Below are positions 16,914 to 26,762 of a stretch of 64,000 nt of DNA, piece after piece. The notes beneath the pieces were generated by a model. The model was not told the origin of the DNA. It saw nothing but the letters and a program-made list of their open reading frames with translations, and did not search any database. Position 1 is the stretch's first letter; every line of letters begins with the position of its first letter. The DNA comes from Hungatella sp. (GTDB taxonomy: Bacteria; Bacillota; Clostridia; Lachnospirales; Lachnospiraceae), in the NCBI GenBank assembly GCA_009712635.1, contig WASS01000015.1, forward strand, positions 744,001 to 808,000. The letters are read 5' to 3'. A program made the position numbers and the translations under genes.

Positions 16914-17687
16914 TTACTCTGTTCTGTCATTGTCTGTAAGTTTCAGGTCGTCAGTCTTCTTCTCCGCTTCATCACCTTTTGCCATCAGAATACTGCTTAC
17001 AGGCTCACTGTCATCGGAAAATAACGGTCTTAGTCCTTCTTCCTCTGCCCGCTCTTCCTTTGGCATATAAATGTTAAATACCGGTGATAAGATATAAGAA
17101 TTAATAAATGCCAAAAGCGGAAAACCGAACAGCATAAAAATCATCAGTACAGGCGGAATCATAAATACAAAACCGGCAGCGATCAGCACACCATCTATGA
17201 CGATCATACCAATTGTCCGGAATAAATGGCGGATGGACATAAAGAATGCATTAAAAAATGTACGTTTAAGTGGATTATAAAATCTGGACTGAAGCGGGAA
17301 AATATACATGGCTACAGCAGCATAGATTAAAGCCATGGCCAGAAATACAGTAAGCATAACCGTCTTAACCGTGGAAGAACCATTAAAAAGCCGGGCAAAG
17401 AAATATAAATCCACGCCCAGAATGGCTCCTGCCAGGAGAAGGATCAGCCATATTATGGTAGACTGCTTGAAATTCTCTTTAAAGGATTTAAAAAAGGAGC
17501 GGATCGTATAGCCGTCATCATCTCTTGCAAGTTTCAGCGTCACGTAATACACTGCAGTTGTAGAAGCTCCTATGGTGAAAATCGGGAGACTGCAGACCAG
17601 CCATAAAACATTTAAAATAATTAAATCTCCGAACTTGCCGATAAAACGCCAGACCGGATTATCATAATTAAAAAATCCAGATAACAT
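16914..17687 (-). CDS. DUF624 (YesL-like) membrane protein
   Basis: A 257-residue protein with about five membrane helices and the DUF624 start: FFNYDNPVWRFIGKFGDLIILNVLWLVCSLPIFTIGAS (residues 5-42), then YYVTLKLARDDDGYTIRSFFKSFKENFKQST. YesL-type proteins often accompany sugar ABC transporters and have no assigned function. The tail is charged and cytoplasmic. No sugar transporter is nearby; the only neighbour of possible relevance is the divergent membrane-anchored protein at 17863. Confidence 0.88.
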   Translation of the reverse strand: MLSGFFNYDNPVWRFIGKFGDLIILNVLWLVCSLPIFTIGASTTAVYYVTLKLARDDDGYTIRSFFKSFKENFKQSTIIWLILLLAGAILGVDLYFFARLFNGSSTVKTVMLTVFLAMALIYAAVAMYIFPLQSRFYNPLKRTFFNAFFMSIRHLFRTIGMIVIDGVLIAAGFVFMIPPVLMIFMLFGFPLLAFINSYILSPVFNIYMPKEERAEEEGLRPLFSDDSEPVSSILMAKGDEAEKKTDDLKLTDNDRTE

Positions 17688-17862
17688 ATGTCATTCCCCT
17701 TCTCTCGTTAACGTCAAAAATTATTATAGCGGATTTATTTTTAAAAAGCAAACATTCTCCCCCATTTCATCAATTTTTTATAATTATATATGGAGGAAAT
17801 TTGTTAAATCTGTGATATAATCATAAAAGTATCCGGATTAAGAACAGAAAGAGGCGTATGAT

Positions 17863-18564
17863 ATGACCCCCTATGAAGACAAAACTTTAAAAGATTCATT
17901 GCAGGAAGAAAAGAATAAGTTAAAGAATATGAGCTTAAAGGACAGACTATGGTACATCTGGGAATACTATAAGATACCCATAATCGGAACTGTAGTAGCT
18001 GTTTTCCTTATTTTCTCTATTTTCTCTGCCGTACACAATAACCGGTTTGAAACTGCTCTTTCCTGCGTCATTTTAAACAGTCAGCCTGACAGTGAAAAGG
18101 ACCTGGTAAGCGAATACTTTGACCAGGGTTTTCGCGAGTACCTGGGTCTGAACGATGAGACCAAGATTGATGTGGACCATTCCATGTCCATAAGTTTTGA
18201 CAATTCCAATATGACTGAATTCACCTATGCAGAGCTGGCAAAGCTGTCTGCCCTGATCTCCAGCAAAGAGCTGGACGTAATGATCGCAAGAAAGGACAGC
18301 ATCGACCACTTTGGTGAGATGGGCGGCTTTTTAGACTTAAAGGAGGTTCTCCCCCCTGACGTCTACGACCAGGTAAAGGATCAGCTCTATGAGGTCACCA
18401 ATTCAGAGACTGGTGAGACAATCGCCTGTGGAATTAAAATCGGTAATACAGATTTCCTGAAGAAGACAGGATTAACCATGAATGATCCGATTTTAGGCAT
18501 TATCAGCAATTCCACTCGTACAGACACTGCGGTGAAGCTGATCCGCTATGTGTACGGGCTGTAA
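17863..18564 (+). CDS. Membrane-anchored protein of unknown function
   Basis: A 233-residue protein with a charged cytoplasmic N-terminus (1-38), one membrane helix (about 41-60) and an extracellular domain. The outer part contains ELDVMIARKDSIDHFGEMGGFLDLKEVLPP, which resembles solute-binding proteins, but the domain is too short for a full one. I do not recognise a family. Its last 62 bases overlap the convergent acetyltransferase gene. GAAAGAGG precedes the start. Confidence 0.7.
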   Translation: MTPYEDKTLKDSLQEEKNKLKNMSLKDRLWYIWEYYKIPIIGTVVAVFLIFSIFSAVHNNRFETALSCVILNSQPDSEKDLVSEYFDQGFREYLGLNDETKIDVDHSMSISFDNSNMTEFTYAELAKLSALISSKELDVMIARKDSIDHFGEMGGFLDLKEVLPPDVYDQVKDQLYEVTNSETGETIACGIKIGNTDFLKKTGLTMNDPILGIISNSTRTDTAVKLIRYVYGL

Positions 18565-19249
18565 GGTGAAATCCCAGACTTTTTAAAAGGCTGACAGAGG
18601 CACGGTTTTCTTCCAGAACTCTGGCATAGATCCTGTCTGTCAGGGAAGAGGCTGCATATGTTAGAATCGCCTGGCATGCTTCTTTTGCATATCCCTGGCG
18701 CCTGTAAGGTGTAAAAATATGATATCCCAGTTCCAGCGGGGTATCATTTTTTTTCATGAAGGAGTACAATTCCTCATTTTCTCCAGGATCAAAATTAAAC
18801 AGCCCTGCTTTTCCCACAATGACCTTTTTTTCCCGGTCATAGAGAGCCCATATTCCATATTCGTAAAAACCATACTGCTGCCTGATGTAGCTCTCTAATG
18901 TGTTTCTGCTATAAAAAAGGGCTCCATTCTCTCCTCCGTCCGGCTCTTTTGGTATATCATCTGCATCAGCCGTCACAAACTCCCGGATCAGAAGACGTCT
19001 GGTGTCTGTTATATTCCAGGGCATCCCCTCTTTTCTCCGGACCACGCGTTCCATAAGTTCCGATGTAATATCTTCATAAGATTCTACCAGATAGGAAGCT
19101 GGCGAGAGACACTGATCCGTCCGATTTCGGTCCCATAAACCAATAACAGCCCTGCCTTCTGCAAAAGCAGAGCGCAGGGCTTCATATTCGTCTGATATGG
19201 TAACCTGGAAATTCTTCCCTTCAATGGTAATCTCCCGTTCCCACACCAT
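18503..19249 (-). CDS. GNAT family N-acetyltransferase
   Basis: A 248-residue protein with a C-terminal GNAT fold: ESYIRQQYGFYEYGIWALY (strands 2-3), PLELGYHIFTPYRRQGYAKEACQAIL with the acetyl-CoA loop RRQGYA (about residues 190-205), and RVLEENRASVSLLKSLGF. The N-terminal 100 residues are an extra domain not recognised. The pattern is close to RimJ/RimL-type acetyltransferases; the substrate is unknown. The gene starts 3 bases after the cyclophilin stop and shares its last 62 bases, antisense, with the gene at 17863. Confidence 0.85.
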   Translation of the reverse strand: MVWEREITIEGKNFQVTISDEYEALRSAFAEGRAVIGLWDRNRTDQCLSPASYLVESYEDITSELMERVVRRKEGMPWNITDTRRLLIREFVTADADDIPKEPDGGENGALFYSRNTLESYIRQQYGFYEYGIWALYDREKKVIVGKAGLFNFDPGENEELYSFMKKNDTPLELGYHIFTPYRRQGYAKEACQAILTYAASSLTDRIYARVLEENRASVSLLKSLGFHLTARTHSGSASPQCLYEWNC

Positions 19250-19252
19250 AAT

Positions 19253-19771
19253 TTATAAAGTCTCCGGTTCCTGATACTCTTCACCGAAGGTATCTACTGA
19301 CATAGACTGTATCTTCTGCTCAGCCATCGGACGGTCATTGTAATCGGTTTTCACATCTGCTATCTTATTGACAATATCCATGCCTTCGATTACTTTTCCA
19401 AATGCAGCATAAGCACCATCTAAATGAGGAGCTGCCTTATGCATAATAAAGAACTGTGAGCCTGCTGAATCCGGATTCATGGCTCTTGCCATGGAAAGAA
19501 CTCCTTCAGAATGCACTAAGGTGTTAGTAACTCCATTCTGGCTGAATTCACCCTTAATGGAATAGCCAGGGCCGCCGGTTCCGGTTCCCTGTGGGCATCC
19601 GCCCTGAATCATAAATCCGTTGATGACTCTGTGGAAAATCAGTCCGTCATAATAGCCTTTTTTTACAAGACTGATAAAATTGTTCACTGTATTTGGTGCA
19701 ATTTCAGGGTAAAGCTCAGCTTTTATCACATCACCGTTCTCCATTGTAATTGTAATAACAGGATTTTTCAT
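19253..19771 (-). CDS. ppiB: Peptidyl-prolyl cis-trans isomerase (cyclophilin)
   Basis: A 172-residue cytoplasmic cyclophilin that speeds proline isomerisation during folding. The active-site blocks are present: FHRVINGFMIQGG (catalytic Arg and Phe), SMARAMNPDSAGSQFFI and HLDGAYAAFGKVIEGMDIV. There is no signal peptide. It precedes the GNAT gene by 3 bases, forming a two-gene operon. Confidence 0.95.
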   Translation of the reverse strand: MKNPVITITMENGDVIKAELYPEIAPNTVNNFISLVKKGYYDGLIFHRVINGFMIQGGCPQGTGTGGPGYSIKGEFSQNGVTNTLVHSEGVLSMARAMNPDSAGSQFFIMHKAAPHLDGAYAAFGKVIEGMDIVNKIADVKTDYNDRPMAEQKIQSMSVDTFGEEYQEPETL

Positions 19772-19926
19772 GTTTTTTCCCTTTCTTGTATAAAGTTTAA
19801 CATATGTGTGTATTTTATCAAATCATTAAGTTTTTGTCTAGCTGTTCATACTTTGTTTCAATTTCATTCAAAAATCTTTTACACAAACAACATGATTTCT
19901 TCATGTTTCATGGTTATACTAAAACT

Positions 19927-20045
19927 GTAAATTAAATATGTTTATAAGATTTTTTTCATAATACTTGAGCTGATAATCCTGTTATCAGCTCTCCTCCCTT
20001 TTTGAAACAACTTTTAAGGAACTGCTGGTCGGCAGTTCCTTTTTT
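19927..20045 (+). ncRNA. Candidate small RNA with anti-Shine-Dalgarno segment
   Basis: This 300-base gap (19772-20071) has no gene but does have RNA structure. A perfect 10-base-pair hairpin (GAGCTGATAA 19967-19976 with TTATCAGCTC 19982-19991) is followed by single-stranded CTCCTCCC and then a terminator hairpin, AAGGAACTGC (20016-20025) with GCAGTTCCTT (20032-20041), and a T-run. A TATACT (19915-19920) could be its -10 box; the -35 is poor. No plus-strand gene ends here, so the terminator must belong to an unannotated transcript. The 5' end is a guess. Confidence 0.5.
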
Positions 20046-20071
20046 ATTATTCCCTTTGAAAATTTTCGTAT

Positions 20072-21031
20072 TCATCTAAGATGTACCGGTTGCATGATAT
20101 CCATATTATTTTCAAATAATCCCGCTGCACAAACCTGCAGACTATCATAGGTTTTAAAATAATACTCACATGTGGCAGTATTTAAAAATGCTGTATATTT
20201 TGTGTAATCAAAAGAACCACGGCTTGTCATAACTGCTCCTTTTGGAATAGTCACCCCTTCCATAATGTGAAAACAGGATACCACAGCTTCTTTCCGATTC
20301 TGAGGCACTGGAAGAAATGATTTCAAATATGCTGTCCGGACGAAACGGTCGGGTGAGGTAAAGCCTCCCGGAAGTGCTCTTGTTCCTCCTGCCTGACCGA
20401 ATGGAGTAAGCTTTATTCCGCTCCAGCTGGCTTCTTCCATTTGTTCAGGGCTTGCCTCCATATAATTTCTTAAATTAGTCATATGCCAGGGAAGATCCGG
20501 GCTATTTGCCAGAACACCGATGGGATTATCAAAAATAACCAGACCTTTACTGGTTAGTTCAATTACAGTACAGGCACCGGTCTGGTCTGTTGCAATCCAG
20601 TGAAGAGGTGCTGCCGATCCAGTAACTGGGTCTTCCATACCAATGATAGAAACCTGCATTGCCAGTGTTTTTAGTTCCTGGACCGACCTGCATTTTCCCA
20701 ATATATAATGAAGAAATTCAAAAGAAGCAATGGGAAACCGATTTTCTGACTTTCCCATTTCTTCATATCTGGCATAACCTGCAAAGTAAAGAGCTGCCGC
20801 TGCAAACCCTCTTTCATTTACTCCGTCAAAGAACCCCAAAAGTCCGTCTGTCTCCTGTCCAATTCCTATAAAGCTATAATCATCCTGCATCCTGGCACCA
20901 GTAAGAGCATTGATCCATTGATAGCTTTTAGGAACTTTGAAAAAGTGAGGATCTATTTCAAAGGAAAAATCCATATTTCTTCCGAAAAAAACTTCCCCTT
21001 CTTTCGTCTGCAATGTCATAGCCGTACACAT
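20072..21031 (-). CDS. Choloylglycine-hydrolase-family amidase (bile salt hydrolase/penicillin V acylase-like)
   Basis: A 319-residue N-terminal-nucleophile hydrolase that cleaves linear amide bonds, such as conjugated bile salts, penicillin V or N-acyl signals. ATG 21031 is chosen because it makes the nucleophile Cys2 and sits 7 bases after AGGGG; the upstream ATG 21037 has no room for the site. Catalytic residues fit the family: Cys2, Arg18 and Asp21 in GRNMDF, an Asn in LANSPDLPWH, and the late Arg in ALPGGFTSPDRFVR. There is no signal peptide. The substrate is uncertain. It follows the broken YyaL-like gene on the same strand. Confidence 0.88.
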   Translation of the reverse strand: MCTAMTLQTKEGEVFFGRNMDFSFEIDPHFFKVPKSYQWINALTGARMQDDYSFIGIGQETDGLLGFFDGVNERGFAAAALYFAGYARYEEMGKSENRFPIASFEFLHYILGKCRSVQELKTLAMQVSIIGMEDPVTGSAAPLHWIATDQTGACTVIELTSKGLVIFDNPIGVLANSPDLPWHMTNLRNYMEASPEQMEEASWSGIKLTPFGQAGGTRALPGGFTSPDRFVRTAYLKSFLPVPQNRKEAVVSCFHIMEGVTIPKGAVMTSRGSFDYTKYTAFLNTATCEYYFKTYDSLQVCAAGLFENNMDIMQPVHLR

Positions 21032-21084
21032 TGTCATTCCCCTGGTTTTGATTATTTAGTTATATATATGGCTGACGGTTCGAT

Positions 21085-23131
21085 TTATGATGATATGGAT
21101 TCAATTGCTTCTTTTAATTGTGTAATACAATCCACTGGTTTTAAACACGTTCCATTTTTGCAAAGATAGAACTGACTTTTTAGAGAATCTACGGGATAAT
21201 CTTTTGTAAATGGAGCTATTTTTGAAAGAAGCCCTTCATTTTCTGGATTTTTAAATATAATATCGATATCAGTCAGAACTTCCCTTTTTAAACCGGCAAG
21301 TTCTTTCTCTATTCCAGGCTGGGACGATACTGCGACCAGCTGTGTATGAGAATAGAGGACCGTCTGAAACGCCAGGAGTGTAAAACTATGATTCGCGGGA
21401 CTGGTCTGGGCTTCTCTTCCCATCCATTTTAACTGTTTTTTTAATATTTCCTGCCACGTAATTTCACCGGTCAAATGATAAAGCTTCCCAATCACATAGG
21501 CAGCCACTGAATTGCCTGAAGGCAAAGCACCGTCATACAGTTCTTTAGGACGGCTGATCAGTTTTTCTCTGTCATGTGCATACATATAAAATCCGCCATT
21601 TTCCTCATCAAAAAACAGACCAGTCATTTTCTCACAAATGCTGACTGCTTTTTGAAGATAGGATACCTCAAAGCATGCCTGATACAGTTCCAACAGTCCG
21701 AATGCGTAAAAAGCATAATCATCCAGTTGTCCATCATGTCCGGTTTCCCCATCCCGGTAGCGGATAAATAGTCTGCCATCCGTGTTGGTCAGTGTTTCTT
21801 CAATAAAAGCCTGTGCATTTCTGGCTGTCTGTAAATATAAATCATCCAGAAGAATCTGATACCCCTTTGCCATCCCTGCAATCATCAGACCATTCCAGGA
21901 TGTCAGAATTTTATCATCCTTATGAAGCTTAGTCCTCTTAAGACGATAATCGTAAAGTTTCCTGCTAAGCGTGATGATTTTCTCATCTTTTTTTTCATAA
22001 TCATGATTATTAATAAGATTTAAAATATTTTTTCCTTCAAAATTGCCTTCTTTTGTAATTCCAAACCACTGACAGTAGAATGAGGCATCTTCTTTTAGAA
22101 TCTGTGTGATTTCATCCCGGTCAAAAACGTAGAACTTTCCTTCTACCCCTTCGCTGTCTGCATCCTCTCCACAATAAAATCCACCGTCTTTATCCGTAAG
22201 GGTTTCTATAATGTAGCTGAGTATTCCTCTGGCTGCTGATTGGTAAAATGGTTCTCTGGTTATTTTATAAGCTTCCAGATAGGCATAAGAGAGCAGGGCA
22301 TTATCATAAAGCATTTTTTCAAAATGAGGAACCAGCCACTTTTCATCGGTAGAGTAACGGGAAAACCCTCCCCCAACATGATCATAAATTCCCCCCCCGA
22401 TACATATGCCTTAAAGTTGATTCACATATATCTCTGGCAGACTCGTCCTTTTCATAGACGGAGTGACGAAGGAGAAAAATCAGATTATGGGGCATGGGGA
22501 ACTTTGGTGCTCTCCCAAATCCACCCCATGTTTTATCATAGGAGCGCTTTAACTGTGTGGCAGCCGTTAAGAATAATTCCTTACCGGGATCATCCTTACT
22601 GCCATCACTGCTATTTTCCTCTCCATTTAGATACCGGGTTATTTCTTCTCCGGCCTGCAGCACCTTTTTCCTGTCGTTTTTCCAAAGTCCGTCTATGGCA
22701 TTTAAAACCTCAATCAGTCCGGTATTCCCCCATCTGCTGTGCTTCGGGAGATAAGTGGCTGCATAAAAAGGCTTCTGATCCGGAGTCATAATAATTGTCA
22801 GAGGCCAGCCGCCTGAACCTGTAAGTGCCTGGCAGACCGACATGTAAACCGAATCAATATCAGGGCGTTCCTCACGGTCTACTTTAATTGAAACATAATT
22901 TTCGTTTAACAGGCCTGCCGCCTCCTGATCCTCAAAGGACTCATGAGCCATGACATGGCACCAGTGACAGGTCGAATAGCCGATGGATAAAAAAATTGGT
23001 TTGTCTTCTGCTTTTGCTTTCGCAAATGCCTGTTCACACCAAGGCCACCAGTCAACTGGATTATTAGCGTGTTGAAGTAGATAAGGACTTTTTTCATGTA
23101 TTAATCGATTGGATATTTTACTGGTAGTCAT
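21085..23131 (-). pseudogene. YyaL-type thioredoxin-domain (DUF255) protein, frameshifted in a G8 tract
   Basis: Two frames together make one YyaL/SPATA20-like protein of about 680 residues. The first (23131-22382) holds the thioredoxin-like domain with [18 protein letters not shown] (Cys55, Cys58) and stops just after RHMYRGG. The second (to 21085) holds the (alpha/alpha)6-barrel part, starting in effect at the GGGFSRYSTDEKWLVPHFEKM region. The break is a run of eight G on the minus strand (22398-22391 on plus as C); seven would restore the usual MYRGGIYDH reading. It may be a real loss, a phase-variable switch or a sequencing error. ATG 23131 follows AAGGAGG. Confidence 0.88.
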
Positions 23132-23166
23132 AGGGCATTTCCTCCTTAAATAAACATACAGCCTTA

Positions 23167-23997
23167 TTATACCCACTTATATAAACGAATAAGATCCTTT
23201 ACAAATATTTCTTCGTTTGTAAATTGAATTTTATTATTGTTTAACAATCCATCCAATGACTGTATTGTTTTTTCGATCATAGAAATTTTCCACCTCTTGC
23301 TTAAATCTTTTTTAAAGCAGATATAAATTTCATTTTTTATTACCTCATATACGATTGAACACAGTGTATTCTCCTGACTGGTTTTACTTAAAACTTCAAA
23401 GGCTTCATTAATTCCAAAGCTGTGAATATTATTATGAATATATTCATGAGCACAAATATATCGATCAGCACCTATTCCATATACTTTATTATAATCAGTT
23501 CCTTTAAAATCCCCATTTGGAAAATTAGTCATAACAATAAAATCATTGTGAATCGGACTTATTATATTTGTTTCATTTCCTTCTTCCAGAATAAATGCAT
23601 CACCGGTTTTATCAGCAATCATAGTATGTAACCCTAAATCTGGATACAATGGATTTCTAGGATACGAGATTACTCTTTTATTAAGTATGTCATAAAATTC
23701 AGATGCTTTTTTTGTTTTTTTCAGCGCCTCGTCAAAAGTATCAAAAGCAAACCAATCATTTTCGTCACAGCTTGATTTAAAACCCGTATTATATTGGACT
23801 GCCTGAGTACATATAAAAAGACCCTCACTATTAAATCCGGCGATATTCCTGTATTGGTTTTCTACTAAGCCTGAAAAGTAAAATGAGTTTATATCATTAT
23901 AACTACTGACTTTTAGTTTTAAATCAATATCATCAGTATCGAAATTCATACCATAAACAGCTTTTTTTTGACCGTATACCGCAAAACTTGTACACAT
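23167..23997 (-). CDS. C45/linear-amide hydrolase-like Ntn protein
   Basis: A 276-residue Ntn-hydrolase-like protein. ATG 23997 (GGAGGG upstream) makes Cys2 the second residue in MCTSFAVYG, as in choloylglycine hydrolases and the C45 acyltransferase group. Later patterns fit C45: [10 protein letters not shown], a [12 protein letters not shown] segment and [20 protein letters not shown]. The position of the usual catalytic Arg is Met17 (GMNFD, against GRNMD in the gene at 20072). The gene is visibly AT-richer than its neighbours and uses many ATA and TTA codons, suggesting transfer. Activity and substrate are unknown. Confidence 0.7.
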   Translation of the reverse strand: MCTSFAVYGQKKAVYGMNFDTDDIDLKLKVSSYNDINSFYFSGLVENQYRNIAGFNSEGLFICTQAVQYNTGFKSSCDENDWFAFDTFDEALKKTKKASEFYDILNKRVISYPRNPLYPDLGLHTMIADKTGDAFILEEGNETNIISPIHNDFIVMTNFPNGDFKGTDYNKVYGIGADRYICAHEYIHNNIHSFGINEAFEVLSKTSQENTLCSIVYEVIKNEIYICFKKDLSKRWKISMIEKTIQSLDGLLNNNKIQFTNEEIFVKDLIRLYKWV

Positions 23998-24141
23998 TTT
24001 GGAACCCTCCATTCATATATAATTCTGTCATATAATATGCTTTAGCTATATTATTATTGGCTTCACTACTTTCTTAAACTTCCATCCACATAATAGCACC
24101 TTGCACCTGGAGGATTCAACCTGCAACATTTTTCCGTATCA

Positions 24142-24180
24142 AAAATGCGCCAGTCAGGCTTATGCTTTATGGCGCATTTT
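24142..24180. terminator. Bidirectional terminator after the AGCS symporter gene
   Basis: AAAATGCGCCA (24142-24152) pairs with TGGCGCATTTT (24170-24180) around a 17-base loop, giving a T-run on either strand. It lies 24 bases past the stop of the symporter gene. Confidence 0.8.
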
Positions 24181-24204
24181 GATATTCGCTGTATGTTTCC
24201 ATTC

Positions 24205-25557
24205 TTATTCCGGAACTCTTACTTCTTTCATTAAAAAAATGAGCGCGACAATATTGGGAACTGCCATCAGTCCATTCCAGATATCGGAGAATTCCCAAAC
24301 AGTTTCCAGCTTCGCCAGGCATCCCACAAATACTGCGCACAGATAGAGAAGTGTATAGATCTTACCTCTTAAAATACGCTGCAGCAGATAAAGAATATTT
24401 CGCTTTTTCAGGCTTTCCGCCAGATATCCTGCAGCCTGCTTTCCAAGATAATACCAGGCAATTATGGTTGCAAATGCAAATACCAGCATGGAACCGGATA
24501 CTACGTATTCCCCCAGTCCCCCCAGTCGTTTGGAAAAGCTGAATGCGGTAAGGGCCGCGCCGTCATAACCGGAGCCTGCCGCGTCCCCTTCTGTCATACA
24601 CAAAATCACAAACGCGGTCATGGTACAAATAATAATAGTATCAAAGAAAACTTCAAACATTGCCCACATTCCCTGTTTTTCAGGCGTGGTATTTTCGGCT
24701 GCTCCATGTAAAACGGCCATACTGCCAAGACCGGCTTCATTAGAGAAAACACCTCTTGAAATGCCATATTGAAGGCTTTTACTGATCCCAAATCCAGCTG
24801 CTCCTGAAAAAACAGATACCGGCTGGAATGCATCCTGAAAAATAACATGAAAAATATATGGAATTTTATCATAACAGGACATAATAACAACCATGGAGAA
24901 CAGCATATAAATTCCGGAGGCAACGGGAATCATACGTTCCGAAACAAAAGCGATCCGGCTGATCCCGCCAAGAACAACCAGGCATACCAGTCCGGTCAGA
25001 AAAATCCCCACTAACCCAGTTGGAACCTGAAAGGAGTATTTAAGAGTTTCCGCAATGGAGTTGGACTGAACCATACTTCCCATTCCAAGGGATACCATGA
25101 TGCAGAGAAAGCTGTAAATCATTCCAAGGGCCGGCAGTTTCAATCCTCTTTCCAGATATACCATAGGCCCGCAGACCCATGCTCCGTTCTGGTCTTTGTA
25201 CCGGTACCGGATTCCTAACATGGTTTCTGCATATCCTGTCATCATACCGATTACAGCAGATACCCACATCCAGAAGATGGCTCCAGGTCCTCCGGCTGTC
25301 AAAGCAGTAGCCACACCCACAATATTTCCAGTCCCTATTGTTGCTGCAAGAGCCGTACAGGCGGTCTGAAATCTGGTCACATCTCCTTTGTCTCCCTCTT
25401 CGTCTTCCTCCTGTATGCTCCCAATGGTCTGTTTCCACCAATAGGCAAGCTTCCTGATTTGAAAAAATCCGGTTTTTACCGAATAGATGATCCCAATTCC
25501 CAGAAACAGGATTAACAGCCAGGGTCCCCATACCATTTCATGTATGTAATGAATCAT
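24205..25557 (-). CDS. Sodium:alanine/glycine symporter (AGCS family)
   Basis: A 450-residue membrane protein of the AlsT/DagA type with 10-11 hydrophobic helices. Signatures: TACTALAATIGTGNIVGVATALTAGGPGAIFWMW (about residues 65-100), YAETMLGIRYR, and GISRGVFSNEAGLGSMAVLHGAA near residue 270. It imports alanine, glycine or a related amino acid with sodium. It is a single-gene unit with GGGAG before the start and its own terminator. Confidence 0.93.
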   Translation of the reverse strand: MIHYIHEMVWGPWLLILFLGIGIIYSVKTGFFQIRKLAYWWKQTIGSIQEEDEEGDKGDVTRFQTACTALAATIGTGNIVGVATALTAGGPGAIFWMWVSAVIGMMTGYAETMLGIRYRYKDQNGAWVCGPMVYLERGLKLPALGMIYSFLCIMVSLGMGSMVQSNSIAETLKYSFQVPTGLVGIFLTGLVCLVVLGGISRIAFVSERMIPVASGIYMLFSMVVIMSCYDKIPYIFHVIFQDAFQPVSVFSGAAGFGISKSLQYGISRGVFSNEAGLGSMAVLHGAAENTTPEKQGMWAMFEVFFDTIIICTMTAFVILCMTEGDAAGSGYDGAALTAFSFSKRLGGLGEYVVSGSMLVFAFATIIAWYYLGKQAAGYLAESLKKRNILYLLQRILRGKIYTLLYLCAVFVGCLAKLETVWEFSDIWNGLMAVPNIVALIFLMKEVRVPE

Positions 25558-25705
25558 TCCTTGTGCTCCCTTATGTCCTCTTTATCACATATTCGTGGCG
25601 GAATGATTGTATGAAAATTTCCATTCATTTTTATACAAATTTAACTTTACTATGATATAATCTTTTTATGTGCTGAATTTAAACAACTAACGCGAGGTGA
25701 ATAAT

Positions 25706-26689
25706 ATGCCCGGTTTTACTACCCACTACTTATTAGGCGTTAAAGCATATAACAATATGCCAAACACTCCTTTAAAACGAATCATTTCCAAATATCGCTG
25801 GCTCTATCAGCTGGGTCTTCAGGGTCCGGATATATTTTTTTATAATATCCCCATTCTTCGTCACAGGGATTACCGAAATGTAGGTTCCTATATGCATGAA
25901 AATCACGTAAACAGCTTTTTCGTTACCTGTTTAAATCATATCGGAGCCATTGAATCAAGGCAGCAGCGTGAGCAGGCCATCGCATACATGAGCGGTTACT
26001 TCTGTCACTATATTGGAGATTCCATCTGCCATCCTTATGTATATGGCAGGATCGAATACGATATCAAAAACTCCGGAAACTATCACCATGGGCTTCATGC
26101 CATGCTTGAGAATGATATAGATGCTCTGTTACTCATGATTTATAAGCAAAAAAAGCCTTCTCAGTTTAACCAGGCTGCAACCATTTGCTTAAACGGTCAG
26201 GAAATGCAGTTTATTTCCGGTTTTTTATCATCCTGCATCAATGAAACATACTATCCCTTAAATTATCGGAATAATTATCAGGTTACCGCCCGTATGGTAT
26301 CCCGATCCATCCTGGCGATGCGTCTGGGCTGCCGGACACTTGCGGATCCAAACAGCAGGAAGAAAAACAGCATTGAATTTGTGGAATCCTTATTCCTTAA
26401 AAATCCTGTTGCTTCCCGTAAGCTGGTTACCGATATAACCTCTGATCCTGTTGTAACATTTAATCTTAACCATGATACGTGGTGCAATCCCTGGGACCGA
26501 AGGCTTGCTTCTAAAGCTTCCTTTCCTGAACTGTTCCATCAGTCCATGTCCAAATGCGGAAATGTTTTTTTCCGGTTAAATGAAGAACTCACGTCTCCTG
26601 TTCCGTTAAACAGCCTGGATCACAACAAACTGCTGCGGGAACTGGGAAATTATTCGTATCACAGCGGACTGGCTGTTGATTCCAACTGA
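25706..26689 (+). CDS. Zinc-dependent phospholipase C-like protein
   Basis: A 327-residue protein with the N-terminal fold of zinc-dependent phospholipase C/S1-P1-like proteins: FTTHYLLGVKAYNNMP, LGLQGPDIFFYN, and HxxxD-type metal ligands in YFCHYIGDSICHPYVYGRIEY and HHGLHAMLENDIDALL (about residues 110-155). There is no signal peptide, so it appears cytoplasmic. ATG 25706 is taken as the start because GAGGTGA lies six bases upstream; a GTG at 25697 overlaps that site. The substrate is unknown. Confidence 0.8.
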   Translation: MPGFTTHYLLGVKAYNNMPNTPLKRIISKYRWLYQLGLQGPDIFFYNIPILRHRDYRNVGSYMHENHVNSFFVTCLNHIGAIESRQQREQAIAYMSGYFCHYIGDSICHPYVYGRIEYDIKNSGNYHHGLHAMLENDIDALLLMIYKQKKPSQFNQAATICLNGQEMQFISGFLSSCINETYYPLNYRNNYQVTARMVSRSILAMRLGCRTLADPNSRKKNSIEFVESLFLKNPVASRKLVTDITSDPVVTFNLNHDTWCNPWDRRLASKASFPELFHQSMSKCGNVFFRLNEELTSPVPLNSLDHNKLLRELGNYSYHSGLAVDSN

Positions 26690-26707
26690 TTTTTATATTC
26701 TTATATT

Positions 26708-26752
26708 AAAAAAGCATGGATCTTAAAACGCCTCGCGTTTATCCATGCTTTT
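26708..26752. terminator. Bidirectional terminator between convergent genes
   Basis: AAAAGCATGGAT and ATCCATGCTTTT arms enclose a second stem AAACG/CGTTT. It serves the phospholipase-like gene and the lipoprotein gene. Confidence 0.85.
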
Positions 26753-26762
26753 CATACATTCT

